A DNA stretch of 64,000 nucleotides from Sorangium aterium (GTDB lineage: Bacteria; Myxococcota_A; Polyangia; Polyangiales; Polyangiaceae). Position numbers and translations under genes: made by a program. Under the pieces are notes generated by a model. That model searched no databases. It was not told the DNA's origin and saw only the letters and a program-made list of their open reading frames with translations. Positions 59,253 to 64,000 of this stretch are shown here, piece after piece; position 1 is the first letter of the stretch; every line of letters starts with the position of its first letter. Location of the stretch: assembly GCF_028368935.1 (NCBI RefSeq), contig NZ_JAQNDK010000004.1, forward strand, positions 992,001-1,056,000, written 5' to 3'.

Positions 59253-60137
59253 TCAGCCGAGCTGCCGGCGCGTCTCCGCTTCGATCTCCTTCACCACCAC
59301 CCGGACTCGCGGCGTTTTCCTTGCGTCGCGATGAAAGGCGAGGAAGACGTCCACGTGCGGAGGCGACGCCTCCAGATCGAGCTGCACGAGGCCGGGGAAC
59401 GTCCTGCCCTGCATCTCGCTCAGCAGGCCGATGCCCATCCCCTCCAGCACCGCTCGTTCGATGGCGATCGCGGAGTTCGAGCGGAACACGAAGCGGCTCG
59501 CGCCGTACTCGCGGAGCCACACCTGATGGGGCAGGCGATCGAGCGAGTCGTCGAAGCCGACCCATTCATGCAGCCCGGCCAGGTCGCGCGGGAGCTTCGC
59601 GCCCGGGAGCCTCCGGTCGACGTAGGCGCGCGATGCGAACAGCCCGGTGCTCGCTCGCCCGAGGAACTTGGAGACGATCGACGGCGACGTGGAGCGGACG
59701 ATCCGGATGCCCACGTCGGCCTCTCCGCGCGCGAGATCGGCGACGCGCGACTCCGAGATGAGCTCGACGGCCAGCGCGGCGTGCTTGGCGCGCAGCCGCG
59801 CGAGCGCCGGTACGATGGGACGGATGAAGCCTTCGGGCAGCGACACGCGCACCGTGCCCGAGACCTCTGCGTCGCCCCCGTCGCGGACGAGCGACGCGAG
59901 CCCGAGCTCGAGCTCCTCGGCGAGCGCCACCAGCCGGAGCGCGTGAGCGTCGAGCCGCGTGCCGTCGTTGGCGCGATGTACGACGGGGCGTCCGAGCGTG
60001 CGCTCGAGCGCCTCGACGCGGCGGGCGACGGTCGAAGGCGCGACGCCGAGCGCCTTGCCGGCGGCGAGGAAGCTCTTGTCCCGGTGGACCGCGAGCAAGA
60101 TGCGGAGGTCGTCCCACGAGGGGGTCCTGGTCTTCAT
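59253..60137 (-). CDS. LysR-family transcriptional regulator
   Basis: 294 residues. N-terminal wHTH: WDDLRILLAVHRDKSFLAAG, VAPSTVARRVEALERTLG, then VVHRANDGTRLDAHAL. C-terminal effector-binding domain with SLPEGFIRPIVPALARLRA and GEADVGIRIVRST. Convergent with the PanE-like gene, whose stop lies 8 bp from its own stop. Divergent or target genes are not obvious: the gene downstream of its promoter region runs the same way. The target could be the PanE-like gene. Confidence 0.92.
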   Translation of the reverse strand: MKTRTPSWDDLRILLAVHRDKSFLAAGKALGVAPSTVARRVEALERTLGRPVVHRANDGTRLDAHALRLVALAEELELGLASLVRDGGDAEVSGTVRVSLPEGFIRPIVPALARLRAKHAALAVELISESRVADLARGEADVGIRIVRSTSPSIVSKFLGRASTGLFASRAYVDRRLPGAKLPRDLAGLHEWVGFDDSLDRLPHQVWLREYGASRFVFRSNSAIAIERAVLEGMGIGLLSEMQGRTFPGLVQLDLEASPPHVDVFLAFHRDARKTPRVRVVVKEIEAETRRQLG

Positions 60138-60368
60138 CTTCGCAAAACGACCCTCGCACGAGTCGCGGCGGCCGTCATCGTCGGCTGCACCTCAGGTCAG
60201 CAGCGGGAGGAGACATTCACCGCGACCGTCGCCTCCCGCTCGCGCACACGAACGCGGAGGGGGCGCCGGTGCGCCCACGAGCAGGCCATCTTCAGGATGG
60301 CGATCTTGACCCGGCGCGGGGCGCGTCGCCAGCGGGCACCAACAAGCGGTTGACGGCTGCATGGCAGA

Positions 60369-61271
60369 TCAGAAGTAGTGAGCGCGCATATCGTCGAGCA
60401 GGCCCGGCTGCTCCGGCTTCCAGCCGAGTAGCTCACGGGTCGCCTCGCTCGATGTCCGGTTATCGAGCCCGACGACCATCGACATCCATCCGAAGTGAGC
60501 GCCTGCCTCCGCGGCCGGCACGCTCTTCGTCGGCGCACCGGTGCCTTTGCTGATCGCCTCCGCGATCGCGCGCATCGTGATGCCTTCCTCGGCGGTGCCG
60601 TGCAACACGGATCCCGGCGGTGCGCTCTCGACGGCAAGCCGGTACAGCCGCGCCGCGTCGTCGCGATGCACCGCGGGCCAGTGATGGTTGCCCTCGTCGA
60701 CGTAACCAGCGGCCTTCTTCTCGCGCGCGATGTCGATCAGCATCGCGATGAAGCCCTTGTCGCCGGCGCCGTGCACCGTTGGAGCCAGCCGAATGACACT
60801 GCCGCGCACTCCACGCTTCGCAGCATCGACCACGAGACGTTCGGCCTGCAACCGGACCGAGAGCGGCGAGCTCGCCGGCGACTCGTCCGCCTCGAGCGCG
60901 ACCTTGCCGGGCTTCGAAACCACCAGCGTGCCGTTCGTGCCGACGAACGCCTTGTTCGTGCCCGCCATCGCGTCGAGCATCGCGCGGATCGCGTCGCGAT
61001 CGATCTGGTTGATCCTCGGGAAGTCCGAGAAGTCCATGTGGAACGCCAGGTGGATCGTCGCATCGGTCGCGCGGACGCCCTCGACGAGGCCTCTCGGGTC
61101 CCTGAGGTCGCCGCGAACAACCTCCACGCCTTGCGCCTTCAACTTGTCGGCGCCCGCATCGCTGTGCGCCATGCCGAGGACGCTGTGGCCGGCCCCACGG
61201 AGCTCCTTCAGCACCGCCGTACCGATCCAGCCGGTCGCGCCGGTGACGAACACTCGCATTGACTTGGTCAT
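60369..61271 (-). CDS. NAD-dependent epimerase/dehydratase-family (extended/atypical SDR)
   Basis: 300 residues. Cofactor motif RVFVTGATGWIGTAVLKELR; then DATIHLAFHMDFSDFPRINQ, SVIRLAPTVHGAGDKGFIAM, GNHHWPAVHRDDAARLYRLA. The catalytic Tyr of classical SDRs is not in an obvious Y-x-x-x-K here (the region reads SPLSVRLQAERLV), as in atypical SDRs of the NmrA/dTDP-reductase kind. It could therefore be a redox sensor or an enzyme of unknown substrate. Divergent from the XRE/MmyB regulator, an arrangement typical of a regulator and its target. Confidence 0.88.
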   Translation of the reverse strand: MTKSMRVFVTGATGWIGTAVLKELRGAGHSVLGMAHSDAGADKLKAQGVEVVRGDLRDPRGLVEGVRATDATIHLAFHMDFSDFPRINQIDRDAIRAMLDAMAGTNKAFVGTNGTLVVSKPGKVALEADESPASSPLSVRLQAERLVVDAAKRGVRGSVIRLAPTVHGAGDKGFIAMLIDIAREKKAAGYVDEGNHHWPAVHRDDAARLYRLAVESAPPGSVLHGTAEEGITMRAIAEAISKGTGAPTKSVPAAEAGAHFGWMSMVVGLDNRTSSEATRELLGWKPEQPGLLDDMRAHYF

Positions 61272-61314
61272 GTGAGGACCGTACGCTCGGATTGCTCGTC
61301 CGAAAAGACGGGTC

Positions 61315-61331
61315 CCTATACTGGTATGGCG
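61315..61331 (+). promoter_or_regulatory. TATACT -10 box abutting a start codon (leaderless transcript candidate)
   Basis: CCTATACTGGTATGGCG at 61315-61331 places a -10 hexamer (61317-61322) three bases before the ATG of the regulator, implying a leaderless or near-leaderless mRNA. A near-identical element CCTATACTGGATGGCGG occurs at 62265-62281. Confidence 0.4.
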
Positions 61332-62129
61332 ACTACCACCCTCCCGACGTTCCTGCGCGACCGCCGCGAGCGCGTCCATCCGGGAACGACCGCACGCCGA
61401 CGCACCCCCGGATTGCGCCGCGAGGAGGTCGCCGCTCGAGCCGGCGTGAGCGTCACCTGGTACACGTGGCTCGAACAAGGTCGCGGCGGCGTGCCGTCGG
61501 ACGACGTGCTCGAGCGCCTCGCCCGCGCCCTCGAGCTCGACGACACGAACCGCGAGATGCTGTTCCTGCTCGCGCACGACCGTCCGCCGCCGCGCAAGCC
61601 CGCGCCGCCCGTGGCGGTCACGCCGTCGCTCCAGCTCGTGCTCGACAACATCTCCGTCCCCGCCTTCGTGAAGACGCCGACGTTCCAGATCGTCGCGTGG
61701 AATCGCGCGGCGGTCGCGGTGATCGGCGATTACGCGGCGGTACCGGAGCGCGACCGCAACTTGCTGCGCCGGGTCTTCCAGCCGGGTTCAGAAGACAGGG
61801 TGCACGACGTCGACGACGTTCGCCGTACCTGTCTCGCGTCGTTTCGCGTCGACATCGCGCGTGCCGGCCAATCTGACGAGGCGACGGCGCTGATCGACGA
61901 ATTGATGGCGACGAGCCCCGACTTTCGCCGTCTGTGGGACGAAGGTGAGATCCGGTCGCACGGCGGGTTCCAGAAGCGGCTCGTCCGTCCCGATGTCGGC
62001 GAGATCGTGCTCGAGTCGTCGGTGTTCCACGTCGAGGGCAGCGACGGCCTCTCGATGTTCGTGTTCTCACCCGCGAACGAGGCAAGCGCGCGCGCCATCG
62101 CGCAGCTGGTCCAACGGTCCGGAGCCTGA
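61326..62129 (+). CDS. XRE-type HTH regulator with MmyB-like ligand domain
   Basis: 267 residues. N-terminal HTH: LPTFLRDRRERVHPGTTARR, RRTPGLRREEVAARAGVSVT, WYTWLEQGRGGVPSDDVLER. A MmyB-like ligand-binding (PAS-fold) domain follows: PAFVKTPTFQIVAWNRAAVA, LLRRVFQPGSED, SPDFRRLWDEGEIRSHGGFQ, ESSVFHVEGSDGLSMFVFSP. These regulators typically repress an adjacent oxidoreductase and bind a fatty-acid-like or small ligand. It is divergent from the NAD-dependent epimerase gene, 54 bp between starts. In-frame ATG at 61272 would lengthen it, but homology begins at 61326. Confidence 0.93.
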   Translation: MATTTLPTFLRDRRERVHPGTTARRRTPGLRREEVAARAGVSVTWYTWLEQGRGGVPSDDVLERLARALELDDTNREMLFLLAHDRPPPRKPAPPVAVTPSLQLVLDNISVPAFVKTPTFQIVAWNRAAVAVIGDYAAVPERDRNLLRRVFQPGSEDRVHDVDDVRRTCLASFRVDIARAGQSDEATALIDELMATSPDFRRLWDEGEIRSHGGFQKRLVRPDVGEIVLESSVFHVEGSDGLSMFVFSPANEASARAIAQLVQRSGA

Positions 62130-62291
62130 TCGAGGAGCCACGCGAGCAGGTCGCTCAAGCGCTCGTGGCATAATTCGTCAATGGTGGTGCAACATCGGCA
62201 CCCGTGACGATGTGGACTCGAGCCGTGCGGCTTCGCCAGCCCTCACCCCAGGGCATCGCCCGGGCCTATACTGGATGGCGGAGGTTCGGTC

Positions 62292-63500
62292 ATGCCGGTG
62301 CGGAGCAGGCGGGTTTGGTATTGGGCGCCGATAACGGCGGCAGGGCTCGTCGCAGCAGGAGGCCCATTGGCTTGCGGGAGGGTGCTTGTTGACGATCCTG
62401 GCGTCGCGGACGACAGGGAAGGGGGAACCTCCTCCGAGGTCGACGGTTCCGTGGGGGCCGGGAACGAGGCGACAGGAGGACGTGGCGCGGGCGGAACCAC
62501 GGGCAACGGCTCCGGCACGGGTGGCCTGTTCGGGTCGACCGGGGCGAGCGACGGCGGCGCGGGAACGAACGCGGGCGGCATGGATGCGGGCAGCACGAGC
62601 GGCGGGGCTCCGGATGGAACCGGCGGGAGCGCGGGGGCGCCCGCGGAGCTGGACTGCGCCACGGCGCGGCCGAGCTCGAGCTCGCTCGATTTGAAGTACC
62701 AGGTCGATGTCGACGACTTGCCGCTCATCTCGGAAATCCACGGGGACCTCGTGCTCAGCGAAGGGGTGAATCGGCTGCACCGCCTTGGCTGCCTGCGGCA
62801 CGTCACGGGCACGGTCACCATCCGGTACACGCGTAACCTCCCCACGCTCGAGGGGCTCGAGCGGCTCGAGTCCATCGCGGCGGCCTTGACGATCCAGAAC
62901 AACGATACGCTCGCGAGCATGACGGGGCTTCAAGGCCTGAAGACCGTGGATGGCCCATTGAACATCAGCTCGAACCTCCGCCTCGCCGACCTGGGCGGGC
63001 TCGAGAGCCTGACGGCGGCGCGCTCTGGAATCCAGATCGAGAACAACCCCGTCCTGGCGAGCCTCGCCGGGCTGCGCAACCTGACCGGCACGGGCGCCGT
63101 AACGCTCAAGTCCAACCCGGCTCTCAGGAACTTGCAGGGCCTCGAAGGCGTGAATCAGCTCGCCAACCTGCTCGTCTTCGGCAACGCGAAGCTCGAGAGC
63201 TTCGAGGGGCTCTCGGCGCTCGAGACGATCCACCAAGATCTCACCATCGGGAGCAACGCCGTGCTCACGTCCATCGATGGACTTTCTGCGCTCCGGGCGA
63301 TCGATCAAAATCTCATGATCTCGAACAACCCGGAGCTCACCAGCATCGATGGACTTTCTTCGCTCGAGCGGATCCACTACGGTCTCGAGATCACGACGAA
63401 CCCGAAGCTCCCCACCTGTGAGGCGGAGGAACTCCGTGTGCGGACCGGCGTTCCAGAAGCGTTCGTGATGGACAACGACGACTCGGCGACGTGTCTTTGA
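62292..63500 (+). CDS. Exported receptor-L-domain/LRR-like protein
   Basis: 402 residues. A hydrophobic N-terminus ends GGPLACGRV (atypical lipobox). A long Gly/Thr/Ser linker follows (about 45-120). The body consists of repeated right-handed units with hydrophobic and Asn positions: LPTLEGLERLESIAAALTIQ, NNDTLASMTGLQGLKTVDGP, NLRLADLGGLESLT, SNPALRNLQGLEGV, and so on, about nine times. This resembles receptor L-domains or bacterial leucine-rich repeats, usual in ligand binding at the cell surface. Function unknown. GGCGGAGG lies 7-14 bases before the ATG. An upstream 18-codon frame starts at 62275 and overlaps the gene. Confidence 0.83.
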   Translation: MPVRSRRVWYWAPITAAGLVAAGGPLACGRVLVDDPGVADDREGGTSSEVDGSVGAGNEATGGRGAGGTTGNGSGTGGLFGSTGASDGGAGTNAGGMDAGSTSGGAPDGTGGSAGAPAELDCATARPSSSSLDLKYQVDVDDLPLISEIHGDLVLSEGVNRLHRLGCLRHVTGTVTIRYTRNLPTLEGLERLESIAAALTIQNNDTLASMTGLQGLKTVDGPLNISSNLRLADLGGLESLTAARSGIQIENNPVLASLAGLRNLTGTGAVTLKSNPALRNLQGLEGVNQLANLLVFGNAKLESFEGLSALETIHQDLTIGSNAVLTSIDGLSALRAIDQNLMISNNPELTSIDGLSSLERIHYGLEITTNPKLPTCEAEELRVRTGVPEAFVMDNDDSATCL

Positions 63501-63510
63501 CGACGGGGCT

Positions 63511-63544
63511 GTCCGCCCGCTTTCCAGGCGGCGGCGGGGCGGAC
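63511..63544. terminator. Weak hairpin between convergent genes
   Basis: GTCCGCCC (63511-63518) pairs with GGGCGGAC (63537-63544) around an 18-base loop that can itself pair. It lies between the ends of two convergent genes; no T-tract follows. Confidence 0.4.
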
Positions 63545-63588
63545 GCCTCCCGGCAGATCACGGTCAGCGAAAGGCATGGCCGCCCCGC

Positions 63589-64000
63589 CTACCTGCGCAG
63601 GAGGCGCCCCTGCCGGGTCTTGCTGGTCAGCGCGCCGTCCTGCGCCACCACCTCGCCGGTGATCAGGACGGCGCGGATCCCCGACGGCGGCGCGTCGGCC
63701 CGCCGCGGCGTCGTGTTGTCCGCCACCGTGGCCGGATCGAACACGACGAGATCCGCCCAGTGCCCGGGCAAGATGCGCCCCACGTCGCGGAGGCCGATCC
63801 GCTCGGCGGGCAGCGACGTCATCCGGCGCACGGCCTCCTCGAGCCGGAACAGGCCGAGGTCGCGGCTGTAGTGACCTAACACCCGGGGAAACGTGCCGAA
63901 CGACGCCGGGTTGTGCCGGCCGCGCCGGGTGAGGATCGCGTCGGTCTCGAACGCGCAGAGCGGGTGCGAGAGCACGGCCCGGAGCGGCTCGTCGTGCGCA
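63589..64000 (-). CDS. D-aminoacylase-type amidohydrolase, C-terminal part (runs off window)
   Basis: The reverse frame is open from the right edge to 63589. It reads like the C-terminal third of N-acyl-D-amino-acid deacylases: LSHPLCAFETDAI, HNPASFGTFPRVLGHYSRDL, RLEEAVRRMTSLPAERIGLR, GRILPGHWADLVVFDP and GIRAVLITGEVVAQDG. The conserved Asp (FETDA) replaces the usual SD metal-site signature. The family hydrolyses N-acyl-D-amino acids with zinc. The catalytic start and the rest lie outside. Confidence 0.88.
   Translation of the reverse strand, partial: AHDEPLRAVLSHPLCAFETDAILTRRGRHNPASFGTFPRVLGHYSRDLGLFRLEEAVRRMTSLPAERIGLRDVGRILPGHWADLVVFDPATVADNTTPRRADAPPSGIRAVLITGEVVAQDGALTSKTRQGRLLRR

Noticed and set aside
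1-64000. tRNA, rRNA or riboswitch genes
   Set aside because: I looked for cloverleaf-like or conserved RNA motifs and found none I could support. A covariance-model scan would be needed to exclude small RNAs.

Overview
The window is high-GC, roughly 70% by eye. It combines an MglA-type Ras-like GTPase, Hanks-type and hybrid histidine kinases, many exported lipoproteins with Gly/Ser-rich linkers, and several secreted plant-cell-wall enzymes. This fits a soil myxobacterium of the Sorangium/Polyangiales type. That assignment is an inference from gene content, as no rRNA or tRNA gene was recognised here.

Layout. 1-12.6 kb: a truncated CBM2 lipoprotein at the left edge, small YCII and DUF2188 proteins, a stand-alone mglA paralogue with 31-bp direct repeats upstream, an unrecognised protein, a ~1985-residue pseudokinase/AAA/GAF/PAS/histidine kinase, and a serine hydrolase. 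12.6-18.1 kb: a lipoprotein built from two tandem copies of one module, and an exported amidase. 18.2-23.7 kb: a DUF1592 (CxxCH) / DUF1552 / GH44 operon with two LacI-like palindromes upstream. 23.8-31.5 kb: a divergent signalling block, with an OmpA/TSP3 protein plus adenylate cyclase on one side and a LysM/FecR-like protein translationally coupled to a Ser/Thr kinase on the other. 31.5-34.2 kb: a CE15 glucuronoyl esterase operon. 34.2-37 kb: gene debris (a reverse transcriptase/alcohol dehydrogenase chimera and a frameshifted small gene) and an FG-GAP lipoprotein. 37-43.6 kb: an orphan solute-binding protein, an AraC regulator with two SDR enzymes, a LysR/nitroreductase pair and a small lipoprotein. 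44-49 kb: a trypsin-like protease fused to a CBM3, and a type III PKS / methyltransferase / FAD oxidoreductase operon. 48.8-53.3 kb: a LacI regulator divergent from a sugar isomerase and a GH43 enzyme, with a clear operator and promoter between them. 53.6-58 kb: small proteins and a degraded block (DHFR-like and PAS/STAS remnants). 58.4-64 kb: a PanE-like reductase, LysR, an NAD-dependent epimerase divergent from an XRE/MmyB regulator, a receptor-L-domain-like protein, and a D-aminoacylase-type amidohydrolase running off the right edge.

Themes. At least six loci (CBM2, GH44, CE15, protease-CBM3, isomerase, GH43) point to plant biomass use, and two have visible LacI-type operator candidates. 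The least familiar assemblies are the OmpA-cyclase // LysM/FecR-STPK block, the haem-motif DUF1592/DUF1552/GH44 operon and the protease-CBM3 fusion. All functions are read from motifs and family knowledge. No database search was possible.
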